A stretch of DNA of 64,000 nucleotides from Dickeya aquatica (GCF_900095885.1 NZ_LT615367.1:1984001-2048000); one strand, 5' to 3'. Shown: positions 7,130 to 16,126, numbered from the stretch's first letter. The notes: generated from the letters alone by a model not told the origin. Numbers and translations: made by a program.

Positions 7130-8380
7130 CTAGGCGTTAATCACTCGTAGCCCTTTTGCGCCGTCTGCGGCCATCGCCTTACCGGTGGCGGCGGTTTCAA
7201 CAAACTCACCCCACCAGCACATCAGTACCTTGCGTTGCTCCAGATAGGTGGAGCGGTTGTAAGCGCGGCGCACTTCATTGGTGTCAACGTGAGCTAGCGC
7301 AGTTTCGATGACGTCCGGCGGGAAGCCTGCTTCGTTGGCGGCGGTGCTGAAGATAGCGCGCAAGCCGTGGGACACCAGCAGGCCTTTGTAACCCATGCGA
7401 CGCAATGCGGCGTTAGCGGTTTGGCTGTTCATCGGCTGTTTGGGGTCTTTAGCGGAAGGGAACAGATATTCCCGGTGGCCGCTCATTGGCTTCATGGCGT
7501 CCAGAATGGCTAACGCTTGTGGGGGCAGGGGAATGACGTGCTCGCGGCGCATCTTCATGCGGCCTGCCGGGATTGTCCAGGTGTGCTCCGTAAGGTCTAT
7601 CTCGCTCCAGCGGGTTTCTGCGGCTTCAGCCGGGCGGGCAACGGTCAACAATTGCCATTCAATCAATAACCGGGTTTGTAGCTCGATGCTGGCGACCGAT
7701 AGCGTTTTCATCAGGCCAGGTAATGCCTCTGGCCGGATGGTCGGCATATGGGTTTTCACCGGCGTCTGAAACGCTTTGCGGATCTTCGCTGCCGGGTTAG
7801 CCGGTATCAGGCCGGAGTTAACGGCATAGTCCATCACTTCGTTAATGCGCTGACTGACCCGTTTAACGGTTTCCAGTTTGCCGCTGGCCTGTATCGGTTC
7901 CAATGCGGTGATGAAATGGCGGGCGGTAAGCTGGCTGATAGGCTGATTTGCGATGAACGGGAACACGTATTTTTCCAGGGAGCGCCAGATATCTTTAATG
8001 GTGTTCGCGGCCAGCGGTTGAGACTTTTTCACTTCGTACCAGTCAGAGGAAACTTTGGCGAACGTGTTCTGGTTGATGGCTTGTTCTTGTTCGCGCTGCT
8101 GTTGCTGGTGGAATTGCGGATCGATGCCTTTGCTTATCAGTGCTTTTGCTGATTCACGGCGTTGCCTGGCTTCGGCCAAAGAAACCGCAGGGAATGCGCC
8201 AAAGCTGATTAATGCACGTTTCTTCGTATCAGGACGGTAATAGTTAAAGCGCCAGATTTTAGAGCCACTTGGTTTCACCAACAGATACAAACCATCCCCG
8301 TCCTGTAGCGTGTATTCCTTCTCGGCAGGTTTGGCGGCTTTGATCTCGGTATTGGTCAGAGGGGTAGTTATACGAGCCAT
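7130..8380 (-). CDS. P4-type tyrosine integrase
   Basis: A 416-residue site-specific recombinase of the P4 integrase family. The N-terminal DUF4102 arm-binding domain (LTNTEIKAAKP to SLAEARQRRE) is followed by a core-binding SAM-like domain and the catalytic domain. The catalytic residues are visible: Arg in ARPAEAAETRW (about residue 250), HGLR (about 340), His in LAHVDTNEVRRAY, and the nucleophile in the NRSTYLEQ segment (about 380). It is intact. It starts about 180 bp from the 3' end of tRNA-Pro, the normal arrangement for an element that integrates into that tRNA. Repeated GTAGTTATAC words overlap its first codons and promoter, which suggests autoregulation or arm-type binding. Confidence 0.95.
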   Translation of the reverse strand: MARITTPLTNTEIKAAKPAEKEYTLQDGDGLYLLVKPSGSKIWRFNYYRPDTKKRALISFGAFPAVSLAEARQRRESAKALISKGIDPQFHQQQQREQEQAINQNTFAKVSSDWYEVKKSQPLAANTIKDIWRSLEKYVFPFIANQPISQLTARHFITALEPIQASGKLETVKRVSQRINEVMDYAVNSGLIPANPAAKIRKAFQTPVKTHMPTIRPEALPGLMKTLSVASIELQTRLLIEWQLLTVARPAEAAETRWSEIDLTEHTWTIPAGRMKMRREHVIPLPPQALAILDAMKPMSGHREYLFPSAKDPKQPMNSQTANAALRRMGYKGLLVSHGLRAIFSTAANEAGFPPDVIETALAHVDTNEVRRAYNRSTYLEQRKVLMCWWGEFVETAATGKAMAADGAKGLRVINA

Positions 8381-8434
8381 CGTAGTTATACGCTTTTGTA
8401 GTTATATGGAGCGGTATAACTAAGCGTATAACTA
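8364..8434. repeat. GTAGTTATAC repeats at integrase start
   Basis: GTAGTTATAC occurs at 8364-8373 and 8382-8391 and GTAGTTATAT at 8398-8407. Inverted GTATAACTA is at 8414-8422 and 8426-8434. Five copies in 71 bp straddle the integrase start codon. They are candidates for integrase arm sites or AlpA/excisionase sites. Confidence 0.6.
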
Positions 8435-8479
8435 AACTTTCCGGCTGTAAACGGGGTATCCCGGCAGATAACAGGCAAC

Positions 8480-8516
8480 AAAAAACCCGCAAACTCAGAG
8501 AGGATGCGGGTTTTTT
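8480..8516. terminator. Bidirectional terminator between proL and integrase
   Basis: CCCGCA (8486-8491) pairs with TGCGGG (8505-8510). There is an A-run on the left and six T on the right, so the structure works on both strands. It lies about 45 bases past the tRNA-Pro 3' end and would stop tRNA transcription before the integrase gene. Confidence 0.85.
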
Positions 8517-8519
8517 GTG

Positions 8520-8575
8520 GGGTTTCCGTCAGTAACCGGTACTTACGGAAGGTGTATTTGGTCGGCACGAGAGGA
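8520..8575. other. Putative right attachment junction (attR)
   Basis: The 3' end of tRNA-Pro including encoded CCA (8559-8575 on the minus strand) faces the integrase. Beside it, TTCCGT (8524-8529) and ACGGAA (8545-8550) form an inverted repeat around ACCGGT. The exact crossover cannot be placed because the matching left copy of the tRNA end is not in the window. Confidence 0.45.
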
Positions 8576-8635
8576 TTTGAACCTCCGACCCCCGACACCC
8601 CATGACGGTGCGCTACCAGGCTGCGCTACGTGCCG
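8559..8635 (-). tRNA. proL: tRNA-Pro (anticodon GGG)
   Basis: A 77-nt cloverleaf. The acceptor strand CGGCACG pairs with CGTGCCG and the 3' end includes encoded CCA. The D arm is GCGC/GCGC, the anticodon loop ATGGGGT gives GGG, and the T arm contains GGTTCGAA. The sequence is nearly identical to E. coli proL, which likewise neighbours yejM. It is the integration target of the adjacent island and remains intact. Confidence 0.95.
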
Positions 8636-8642
8636 ATGCTAT

Positions 8643-8678
8643 GGGCCGCTATACTACCGTTTCCTGACCCGATTGCAA
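8643..8678 (-). promoter_or_regulatory. proL promoter
   Basis: On the minus strand, TTGCAA (8673-8678), a 16-bp spacer and TAGTAT (8651-8656), then a GC-rich AGCGGCCC discriminator, just before the tRNA 5' end at 8635. A GC-rich discriminator is typical of stringently controlled stable-RNA promoters. Confidence 0.65.
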
Positions 8679-8713
8679 TAGCCGCCCTAAACGACTGCTT
8701 TAGATTTAGGCAG

Positions 8714-10462
8714 TTAGTTAGCAATAAATCGCCGTTCAGTCGTCAGCACCTGCAAGAGCAACCCTAACTGCGGTTTTTCATTGGGCAATATCTGGCCGTT
8801 GGCATCATAGGCGCGGTAATTGCCGTTGCGACCGAGCAAAATCAACTGCTGAGGCGTCAGGATACTCAGCGTTGAATTATCACCATTGATAAGCCAGTTG
8901 GCACGGCGTTCTGCGCTAAACAAGTCTTCACCCTGTGAGTAATCATCCACGGCAGTTTTTACGTGTAATAACCGTTGCATCAGCGTCGTCATCACGTCTT
9001 TCGGGTCAGTCATTTTGCTGATGGTCTGCGCCGGGGTTTCCGGCCAGTGAACGACCAGCGGCACCTGCCGCTTTGCCCGAGCCATCTGTACGGTGTCGTC
9101 GTTTTTCCACCACTCGGCACGGCTTTTCGCAGCCGTCACAATCACAACGGTTTTATCCAGCACGTTTTTCTCGCGCAGCGTCGTGATAATTTGGGCGAAT
9201 TGTTCATCCAGATTACTGCTCCCTGCACGGTAGGGATGCTGCCCGCCGACGCCGGGCTCACTGCGGTTAAGTTCAATAAATGAGAACCAGGGCGCGCGCG
9301 TATCGGTATGGGTATCGAGCCATTTACGCCATTGTGTCGTAATCACCTCATCGCTTTGTGGCTGGATGGGGGGAAGCGAGAAATCAGAGAACAATGCCTG
9401 TCGGTAGAGCGGGCTGCTAAAGCCGCTGGCTGAAAACAGGCCAAATTGATAGCCCTGACGACTGAGCGCATTAATCAACGCCGAGGGTTTACTGCCCGCC
9501 AGCACCCCTTCCATGTAACTGGTTGAAATACCGTAAAACAGATTAAACAGGCTGCCGTCTTTGGGCGATCCGGCACTGAAGTGATTGCTAAAGCGCACGT
9601 TTTCTTCAGCAAAACGGGCAAGGTTCGGCATTTCACGCGGCGGTGAATCATCTGGGAGATTATCCACGACCAGTAACAATAAGTTATAGCCGCTGCCGCT
9701 ATCACGGAAGGTGATATCACTAAGAGGATACTCGACCGAGACGGCATCAGGGTTGCCTTGCTGCGCCAGACGTCGCTCGTACTCCTGCGCGTCGATGAGG
9801 CCGTGTTTCTCAAGGAAACGTCGTGCCGTCATCGGGTAGGAGAGCGGCAGGTTAGCGCGTTGCATGGTAATCGGGCGGTAGAAGTTGGCATCTGCCCAGA
9901 TATACATCAGGTGAGAGGCAAAAAAGGCGGTAATAAACACGCCAGCCAGCGGTTTGGCAAACTGACGACGGTTCAGGCTGCGCAGCTTCTGCCAGCTCCA
10001 GGTGCCAAATAACATCTCAGCCATGAAAATCACTGGCACGCTGATAAACAGCAATTGCCAGTCACGCACCATTTCACTTTGATCCGGGTTGGTGACCAGC
10101 TCCCAGACCGTCATGTTCAGGTGCAGGTGGAAACGGCTGAACACCGAGGCATCGACAATCAGCAACGTCTGGCCCGCAGTGGCGATGGCAGCAGATAAAA
10201 AACGCAGCAATCGCTGCGACATCACGATGAACGTAAGCGGGAAAACAATCAGCAGATAGGCAGAGAAACCGATAAAGCTGAAATGTCCAAGCCAACTGAC
10301 CAGGGAATAGAGACGCCCGGCCAGTGACGATGACCAGTCGGCAACAAACAGGTAGCGGCTACCCAGCCCCAGAGCCAGCAGGATATTAAACAGGGCAAAC
10401 CAGTGCCCCCAACTGATCATCTGGGAGACTTTTTCCCGGTAGCGTGGACGGTTAGTTACCAT
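8714..10462 (-). CDS. yejM: Inner-membrane LPS-synthesis regulator YejM/PbgA/LapC
   Basis: A 582-residue protein with five N-terminal membrane segments (roughly residues 15-190), a linker, and a periplasmic alkaline-phosphatase-like (sulfatase-fold) domain from about residue 250. It is collinear with E. coli YejM (586 residues). In E. coli it senses periplasmic lipopolysaccharide and inhibits LapB-FtsH proteolysis of LpxC, setting LPS output; it is essential there. The sulfatase fold has lost enzyme residues in this family; the first strand here reads LLVVDNLPDD. It forms a pair with yejL 13 bp upstream, as in E. coli, and faces proL. Confidence 0.95.
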   Translation of the reverse strand: MVTNRPRYREKVSQMISWGHWFALFNILLALGLGSRYLFVADWSSSLAGRLYSLVSWLGHFSFIGFSAYLLIVFPLTFIVMSQRLLRFLSAAIATAGQTLLIVDASVFSRFHLHLNMTVWELVTNPDQSEMVRDWQLLFISVPVIFMAEMLFGTWSWQKLRSLNRRQFAKPLAGVFITAFFASHLMYIWADANFYRPITMQRANLPLSYPMTARRFLEKHGLIDAQEYERRLAQQGNPDAVSVEYPLSDITFRDSGSGYNLLLLVVDNLPDDSPPREMPNLARFAEENVRFSNHFSAGSPKDGSLFNLFYGISTSYMEGVLAGSKPSALINALSRQGYQFGLFSASGFSSPLYRQALFSDFSLPPIQPQSDEVITTQWRKWLDTHTDTRAPWFSFIELNRSEPGVGGQHPYRAGSSNLDEQFAQIITTLREKNVLDKTVVIVTAAKSRAEWWKNDDTVQMARAKRQVPLVVHWPETPAQTISKMTDPKDVMTTLMQRLLHVKTAVDDYSQGEDLFSAERRANWLINGDNSTLSILTPQQLILLGRNGNYRAYDANGQILPNEKPQLGLLLQVLTTERRFIAN

Positions 10463-10475
10463 AAACAGGTCGTTA

Positions 10476-10706
10476 TCAGTGGATGTCGTGGGTTTTTATC
10501 GACGCCTGCAACGCTGCTGCGAAGGAGGCGGCCAGAGCTTCACGCTGTTTGGGATTAGCAATACTGGTATTAAGCAGGTTAGTCACCATATTACCCAGCA
10601 CCATTAATGCCAGATCGGTCGGCGTGTGGTTTTTTTCCAGCACATTGACTAAAGAAGACAACAGGTGCTCAATTTGTTCGTCACTGTAACGGGATGATTG
10701 TGGCAT
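10476..10706 (-). CDS. yejL: YejL family protein (DUF1414)
   Basis: A 76-residue helical protein ([20 protein letters not shown] start, [14 protein letters not shown] near the C-terminus) typical of the YejL/UPF0352 family. It is conserved between yejM and yejK in enterobacteria and is probably co-transcribed with yejM. Its function is unknown. Confidence 0.93.
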   Translation of the reverse strand: MPQSSRYSDEQIEHLLSSLVNVLEKNHTPTDLALMVLGNMVTNLLNTSIANPKQREALAASFAAALQASIKTHDIH

Positions 10707-10861
10707 AAAATCGTGTATCTCAGATGATGAAAGGGAAATATATTACCGTATAGGGACGGGGTTTTCCGCTCTTTTATCATTGCGGGCCGCCTGGAGGCTT
10801 TGAGTTGCAAGCAGGCCAGACTGGTGCTTGAATACGCGCCTTATCAAAAGGAGAGTTTACC

Positions 10862-11872
10862 ATGAGTCTGGATATCGACCAGATCGCCCTGCATCAGTTG
10901 GTCAAACGCGATGAGCAGACACTGGAAATGGTGTTACGCGAATCGTTGTTGGGCGTCAACGGGGCTGTCGGTGAGATGATGGCGGAATTGCACCGTGTGT
11001 ATAGCGCCAAAACTAAAGCCTATGGCCTGTTCAATGAAGACAGTGAACTCGCCGCTGCGCTGCGTGCCTGCCGTAAAGGTGAGGATGATTTTCTGGCATT
11101 TTCCCGCGCCGCCACCGGCCGGTTACGTGATGAACTGGCCAAATACCCGTTCGCGGAAGGCGGCGTGGTGCTGTTTGCCCAGTACCGCTATCTGGCGGTG
11201 GAATACCTGCTAATTGCCGTGCTGAATAGCTGCAACAGCCTGCGGGTGAACGAACAATTAGATATCAGCAACACCCATTATCTGGATATCCACCATGCGG
11301 ATATCGTCGCGCGCATTGATTTGACCGAATGGGAAACCAGCCCGGAATCTACCCGTTATCTGACCTTTCTCAAAGGCCGGGTGGGGCGTAAGGTATCGGA
11401 TTTCTTCATGGATTTCCTGGCGGCTGCCGAAGGGCTGGATACCAAGGCGCAGAATAAAGGGCTGCTCAAAGCGGTGGACGATTATTGCGCTGATGCGCAA
11501 CTGGACAAGAACGAGCGCCAGCAATACCGTCAGCAGGTGTACAGCTACTGCAACGAGCAGTTGCAGGCCGGCGAAGAGATTGCGCTGGACGCGTTATCAA
11601 AAGAACTGCCCCCGCTGGGCGACAAAACCTTCCAGGCATTTACCGCCGAGCAAGGATATGAACTGGAAGAGAGTTTCCCGGCCGATCGCAGCACGTTGCG
11701 TCAGTTAACCAAATTTTCCGGCAGCGGCGGCGGGGTGAGTATCAATTTTGACGCACAATTGCTCGGTGAGCGTATTTTCTGGGACCCGGCCACCGATACC
11801 CTGACCATCAAAGGCACTCCGCCGAATTTACGCGACCAGTTGCAGCGTCGCTCAGGTGGGGGTGAGCGCTGA
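10862..11872 (+). CDS. yejK: Nucleoid-associated protein YejK (NdpA)
   Basis: A 336-residue NA37-family protein, matching the usual 335. Start [17 protein letters not shown] follows a clear AAGGAG site. The family is abundant on the nucleoid; in E. coli YejK interacts with topoisomerase IV and gyrase in vitro. It is divergent from yejL/yejM across a 155-bp promoter region and ends with a strong intrinsic terminator. Confidence 0.95.
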   Translation: MSLDIDQIALHQLVKRDEQTLEMVLRESLLGVNGAVGEMMAELHRVYSAKTKAYGLFNEDSELAAALRACRKGEDDFLAFSRAATGRLRDELAKYPFAEGGVVLFAQYRYLAVEYLLIAVLNSCNSLRVNEQLDISNTHYLDIHHADIVARIDLTEWETSPESTRYLTFLKGRVGRKVSDFFMDFLAAAEGLDTKAQNKGLLKAVDDYCADAQLDKNERQQYRQQVYSYCNEQLQAGEEIALDALSKELPPLGDKTFQAFTAEQGYELEESFPADRSTLRQLTKFSGSGGGVSINFDAQLLGERIFWDPATDTLTIKGTPPNLRDQLQRRSGGGER

Positions 11873-11899
11873 GCGTTCACTGACGGCATCGTTACCCGA

Positions 11900-11937
11900 T
11901 GCAGGTAAGGCATTGCCTGCCTGCACCTCGGTTTTTT
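11900..11937 (+). terminator. yejK terminator
   Basis: TGCAGG and AGGC pair with GCCT and CCTGCA around an ATT loop, with a small bulge. CCTCGG and six T follow. Confidence 0.75.
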
Positions 11938-12010
11938 GTTAGTCGAACCGGCAGAATGGCCCTGTTTGTGTTGATGACGAACCACGGGCTGTAGAGAGAG
12001 GCATATTGCC

Positions 12011-13711
12011 ATGCAATCGACGTTTAACATGCTGCTGGCGGTGTATGACCGCGCGGCACTGATGCTGATTTGCCTGTTTTTTCTCACCCGGACACGCCAT
12101 TTTCGCCAGTTACTTCAGCAAGATGAACATTCCCGTTTTGATTTGGCTGTCGTCACCGCAATTTTCTCGCTATTTGCCCTGTTTAGTACCTGGTCTGGCA
12201 TTAATGTGGACGGGTCACTGGTCAATGTGCGGGTGGTAGCGGTGATGTCTGGTGGTATTTTGTTCGGGCCGTGGGTGGGGATCACCACAGGCGTTATCGC
12301 CGGTGTACATCGTTATCTGATTGACATGCAAGGGATTACATCAGTCCCTTGTCTTATTACCAGCATTGTAGCCGGGCTGATGTCGGCCTGGATACACCAG
12401 CGCATTGCGCGCGAGCGCCACTGGAGCATGGGTATCGTTGGCGGCATGCTGTGCGAGTCGCTGACGATGCTGTTAGTGGTACTGTGGGCCAGGCCCTTGT
12501 CACTGGGGCTGGATATTGTTGCTCATATTGCCATTCCGATGATTTTAGGCACGGTCAGTATCGGGTTGATTGTGCTGCTGGTGCGTAGCGTGGAAGGGGA
12601 AAAAGAGGCGATTGCCGCCCGGCAGGCCAAGCTGGCGCTGGATATTGCCAATAAAACGTTACCGTTATTTCGTCATGTTAACAGCGAGTCATTGCGTGCG
12701 GTGTGCGAGATTATTCGCCGCGATATCAATGCCGATGCGGTGGCCATTACCAATACCTCTGCGGTGCTGGCGTATGTGGGGGTCGGAGAGGCGAATTACC
12801 ACGGCGGCGAGCGCTATCTGAGCCCGACGACCCAGCTTGCGCTGAAAAGCGGGAAGATCATCATCAAAAACAACGATGAGGCTTACCGCACCCCAGAGAT
12901 TCATTCGATGATTGTTATTCCACTGCGGGAAAAAGGTGATGTGACCGGGACGCTGAAAATTTATTACCGCCACGCTCACCGCATCACCTGGTCGCTCAAA
13001 GAGATGGCAATTGGGTTGTCACAAATCATTTCTACCCAGCTTGAGGTGTCGCGCGCCGAACAGTTACGAGAGATGGCCAACCGTGCCGAGTTGCGGGCCT
13101 TGCAGAGTAAAATTAACCCGCACTTCCTGTTTAATGCGCTCAATGCGATTGCAACATCCATTCGGCTAAACCCGGATACCGCGCGTCAGTTGATTATCAA
13201 CCTGTCGCGTTATCTGCGCTATAATCTGGAGCGCAATGAAGAAGAACTGATTGATATCAAAAGCGAACTTTATCAAGTCAAGGATTACATTGCCATTGAG
13301 CAGGCGCGTTTTGGCGATAAGCTGACGGTGATTTATGACATCGATGAAGAGGTCAGTTGTCAGATTCCCGGTTTGCTGATTCAACCGCTGATTGAAAATG
13401 CGATTGTGCATGGCATTCGTCCATGCAAAGGCAACGGGGTGGTGACATTGAGCATTCATCCGCAAGGCAAGCGTATTCGGGTTGCGGTGCGAGACACCGG
13501 GCGCGGCATCGATGATGAGGTGATAGCGCGCGTTGAACGTAACGCACTGCCCGGTAATCATATTGGTCTGCTTAATGTGCATCATCGTATCCGGTTGTTG
13601 TATGGCGAAGGGTTGCACATTCGTCGATTAGACCCAGGTACGGAAATTACGTTTTTTATTACCCCGGATAACCCGTCACAGACAGAGAGCCGCGTGGCGT
13701 TTCCGTCATGA
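12011..13711 (+). CDS. ypdA: Pyruvate-sensing histidine kinase YpdA (PyrS)
   Basis: A 566-residue LytS-family kinase. Hydrophobic segments in residues 1-205 form the 5TM-5TMR_LYT sensor. A GAF-like domain (about 215-350) contains the stretch [16 protein letters not shown] helix and [13 protein letters not shown] His-kinase domain has [17 protein letters not shown] (phospho-His near 370), and an HATPase_c domain ends in [14 protein letters not shown] motifs. The sequence follows E. coli YpdA almost residue for residue and is clearly closer to it than to the paralogue BtsS. In E. coli YpdAB responds to extracellular pyruvate and activates yhjX. Here both the regulator and yhjX follow directly, so the whole circuit is in one cluster. 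Confidence 0.93.
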   Translation: MQSTFNMLLAVYDRAALMLICLFFLTRTRHFRQLLQQDEHSRFDLAVVTAIFSLFALFSTWSGINVDGSLVNVRVVAVMSGGILFGPWVGITTGVIAGVHRYLIDMQGITSVPCLITSIVAGLMSAWIHQRIARERHWSMGIVGGMLCESLTMLLVVLWARPLSLGLDIVAHIAIPMILGTVSIGLIVLLVRSVEGEKEAIAARQAKLALDIANKTLPLFRHVNSESLRAVCEIIRRDINADAVAITNTSAVLAYVGVGEANYHGGERYLSPTTQLALKSGKIIIKNNDEAYRTPEIHSMIVIPLREKGDVTGTLKIYYRHAHRITWSLKEMAIGLSQIISTQLEVSRAEQLREMANRAELRALQSKINPHFLFNALNAIATSIRLNPDTARQLIINLSRYLRYNLERNEEELIDIKSELYQVKDYIAIEQARFGDKLTVIYDIDEEVSCQIPGLLIQPLIENAIVHGIRPCKGNGVVTLSIHPQGKRIRVAVRDTGRGIDDEVIARVERNALPGNHIGLLNVHHRIRLLYGEGLHIRRLDPGTEITFFITPDNPSQTESRVAFPS

Positions 13712-13747
13712 CGGAGCGTGCGTCAGGTGTGAAACCAGGAGACAGCG

Positions 13748-14476
13748 GTGAAGGCGATTATTGTCGAAGATGAGTTTCTGGCGCAGCAGGAGTTAAGCTG
13801 GCTTATCAAACAGCACAGCCCGATAGCGGTGGAGGCTGTCTTTGACGATGGGCTTGATGTGCTGAAGTACCTGCAAGACCATCGGGTTGATGTGATTTTT
13901 CTGGATATCAATATTCCGTCACTTGATGGCGTGATGCTGGCCAAAAATATCAGCCAGTTTGCTCATAAGCCATTGATTGTGTTTATTACAGCCTATAAGA
14001 ACCACGCCATTGAAGCCTTTGAGCTTGATGCGTTTGATTATATTCTTAAGCCTTATCACGAAAGCCGCATTGTCAGTATGTTGCAAAAACTACACGCCGC
14101 CTGGCTACAGCAGCAACACAGTGCGCCCCCCGAGAGCCGCACGTCACCAATGACGATTAATTTGATGAAAGATAAGCGGATTATTGTCACCAACATTCAC
14201 GATATCTATTACGCCGAGTCGCATGAAAAGTTGACCTTCGTCTACACCCGACGCGATGAGTTTGTTATGTCGATGAACATCACTGAGTTTTGCAGCCGCT
14301 TGCCGCAGGCCTATTTTTTTCGTTGTCATCGTTCGTACTGTGTGAATATCAGCAAAATCCGTGAAATTGAGCCCTGGTTTAACAACACCTATATTCTCAA
14401 ATTAAGCGATCTGGAGTTTCAGGTGCCGGTCAGCCGCAGCAAAGTGCGGGAGTTTCGCCAACTGATGCGGCTGTAG
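13748..14476 (+). CDS. ypdB: LytTR response regulator YpdB (PyrR)
   Basis: A 242-residue response regulator. The receiver domain (1-120) has the acidic pair in VEDEF, the phospho-acceptor in FLDINIPS and Lys in ILKPYHESR. The C-terminal LytTR DNA-binding domain has FFRCHRSYCVNISKIREIEPW. It is collinear with E. coli YpdB (244 residues) and lies 36 bp after ypdA. A two-half-site sequence matching the YpdB target lies upstream of the next gene. Degenerate 14-bp tandem repeats begin at the end of this gene. Confidence 0.94.
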   Translation: MKAIIVEDEFLAQQELSWLIKQHSPIAVEAVFDDGLDVLKYLQDHRVDVIFLDINIPSLDGVMLAKNISQFAHKPLIVFITAYKNHAIEAFELDAFDYILKPYHESRIVSMLQKLHAAWLQQQHSAPPESRTSPMTINLMKDKRIIVTNIHDIYYAESHEKLTFVYTRRDEFVMSMNITEFCSRLPQAYFFRCHRSYCVNISKIREIEPWFNNTYILKLSDLEFQVPVSRSKVREFRQLMRL

Positions 14477-14542
14477 TGATACCGCTGTAGTGATGCAACT
14501 GTGGTGGTGCAACCGTCGTAGTTCAACCGTCTTAGTGCAGCG
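14459..14542 (+). repeat. Tandem 14-bp repeats at ypdB 3' end
   Basis: Units of 14 bp start at 14473 (GTAGTGATACCGCT), 14487 (GTAGTGATGCAACT), 14501 (GTGGTGGTGCAACC), 14515 (GTCGTAGTTCAACC) and 14529 (GTCTTAGTGCAGCG). A sixth, weaker unit overlaps the last ypdB codons (14459-14472). The stop codon lies within the first clear unit, so copy number can change without altering the protein. Confidence 0.7.
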
Positions 14543-14585
14543 GTCCGGTATGACACATCGCTCATGCCATTGATACCGTTCTGGA

Positions 14586-14655
14586 TGCATTTCATTCCCT
14601 GATTGATGCCGTTCATGCCGTTATCCACTCCCTGATAGTCGCCCCTTCTTATACT
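14586..14655 (+). promoter_or_regulatory. YpdB target site and yhjX promoter
   Basis: Direct repeats TGCATTTCAT (14586-14595) and TGCCGTTCAT (14607-14616) are separated by exactly 11 bases, matching the YpdB site reported upstream of E. coli yhjX (GGCATTTCAT-N11-GGCATTTCAT). A good -10, TATACT (14650-14655), lies downstream with no recognisable -35. The proximal half-site ends about 11 bp before the -35 position, as expected for activator-dependent transcription. Confidence 0.75.
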
Positions 14656-14718
14656 GGTGCCATTCGTCGGCTATCTTGCCGACATCCTCTTCACACCAGA
14701 ACAATCGAGGCTACCGTC

Positions 14719-15936
14719 ATGAGCGGAAAACCAGTCAGTCGCAGTGCAGTGATTGCAGGAACCGTCCTTGCCCAAATGGGATTGGGCACCATCTATACCT
14801 GGAGTCTTTACAACCAACCGCTGGTGGATAAGTTTCACTGGCCGCTCAGTTCGGTTGCGACGACGTTTTCGCTGACCAGCTTTTTTCTGGCTTTTGCCAC
14901 GCTGTTTGCCGGGCGCATTCAGGAACGCATTGGCATTCGTCAGCTAACGCTCATCGCCGGGGTTGTACTGGGGCTGTCGTTGATGGCCGCTTCTGGCGTG
15001 TCATCGCTGCCCATGCTGTGGTTGCTGGTGGGGGTTGTGGTCGGGCTGGCGGATGGGGCGGCGTACATCACCACACTCTCGAACCTGATGAAGTGGTTTC
15101 CTCATCGTAAAGGGGTGATTGCCGGTATCTCGGTCGGTGCATACGGCTCTGGCAGCCTGTTGTTCAAATACATTAACAGTGCTTTGCTGGTGCAGGTTGG
15201 CGTATCCCAGACCTTTTTCTGGTGGGGTGTCATGGCGCTGTTGATGATAACAGGCGGCGCGATGTTGCTGAAAGAGGCACCGGTGCAACCGGCCCAGACC
15301 GTAGCGCAGGGCAGCAATACCACCTTCACTGTCAGTGAGATGCTGCGACGTAAAGAGGCCTGGCTGCTGTTTGTGGTGTTTTTTACCGCCTGCATGAGTG
15401 GGTTGTACCTGATAGGTATCGTGAAAGATATTGGCGTAAAAATGGCGGGGCTGGATGCCATGACGGCGGCGAGTGCGGTATCGGCGATTGCTATCTGTAA
15501 CACGGCCGGTCGCCTGATCCTTGGTTACCTCTCTGACAAGATAGGGCGCTTGCGGGTGCTGAATTTTACCCTGCTGGTGACAGCCCTGGCGGTAACGGTG
15601 ATGGCGTTCCTGCCGCTCAATGCCGTGACGTTCTTTTTGTGCACAGGGGCGATTGCCTTCTGTTTCGGCGGTAATATCACCGTGTACCCGGCGATAGTGG
15701 CTGATTTTTTTGGACTTAAACACCACAGTAAAAACTACGGTTTGATTTATCAGGGCTTTGGGCTGGGGCCGCTGGTCGGTTCGCTGATTGCCGCGGCATT
15801 AGGTGGTTTTCACAGCACCTTTATTGCGATTGCGCTGTTGTCGGTTGTCTCGCTGGTCATCACGCTGTTCATCCAGCCACCGAGAGCGTCACGAGCGCCG
15901 GACGTTGCGCTGGTTGCACAGGGCAGCCATGCCTGA
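14719..15936 (+). CDS. yhjX: YhjX-type MFS transporter (pyruvate-induced)
   Basis: A 405-residue protein with twelve predicted membrane helices, of the oxalate/formate antiporter branch of the major facilitator superfamily. The N-terminus has GLGTIYTWSLYNQPLVDKF, and the loop between helices 2 and 3 reads GRIQERIGIRQ. E. coli YhjX is the main target of YpdAB and has been implicated in pyruvate transport. Its position behind ypdB and the YpdB-like site upstream support the same role. It ends in a strong terminator and converges on rplY. Confidence 0.88.
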   Translation: MSGKPVSRSAVIAGTVLAQMGLGTIYTWSLYNQPLVDKFHWPLSSVATTFSLTSFFLAFATLFAGRIQERIGIRQLTLIAGVVLGLSLMAASGVSSLPMLWLLVGVVVGLADGAAYITTLSNLMKWFPHRKGVIAGISVGAYGSGSLLFKYINSALLVQVGVSQTFFWWGVMALLMITGGAMLLKEAPVQPAQTVAQGSNTTFTVSEMLRRKEAWLLFVVFFTACMSGLYLIGIVKDIGVKMAGLDAMTAASAVSAIAICNTAGRLILGYLSDKIGRLRVLNFTLLVTALAVTVMAFLPLNAVTFFLCTGAIAFCFGGNITVYPAIVADFFGLKHHSKNYGLIYQGFGLGPLVGSLIAAALGGFHSTFIAIALLSVVSLVITLFIQPPRASRAPDVALVAQGSHA

Positions 15937-15963
15937 TAAAGACGCACCTTGCGATATAACGCC

Positions 15964-15997
15964 ATGCCACCGTCATCATGCCGGTGGCATTTTTTTG
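15964..15997 (+). terminator. yhjX terminator
   Basis: ATGCCACCG (15964-15972) pairs with CGGTGGCAT (15982-15990), followed by seven more T. Confidence 0.88.
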
Positions 15998-16072
15998 GGA
16001 AAAATAAGGCAAAGAATACGGTAAAAAAGAGTCGGCTGGCCCGATAGCGGGAAGCCAGTAAGAAGAGAAAAC

Positions 16073-16100
16073 AAAAACGCCGCACAAGTGCGGCGTTTTT
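16073..16100. terminator. rplY terminator
   Basis: ACGCCGCAC (16077-16085) and GTGCGGCGT (16088-16096) form a 9-bp stem with an AA loop, with A-run and T-run on either side. It ends the leftward rplY transcript and is symmetric enough to act both ways. Confidence 0.88.
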
Positions 16101-16126
16101 GCTGGCTCGCGGCAACGCTCGCGTGA

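Noticed and set aside
1..8558. Left attachment copy of the proL 3' end
   Set aside because: No second copy of the tRNA end was found left of the integrase; the superficially similar GGTCGCAC at 851 does not extend.
12011..14476. BtsS/BtsR (YehU/YehT) two-component system
   Set aside because: Sequence follows YpdA/YpdB more closely, and neighbour yhjX and its control site are the YpdB target rather than a BtsT-type gene.
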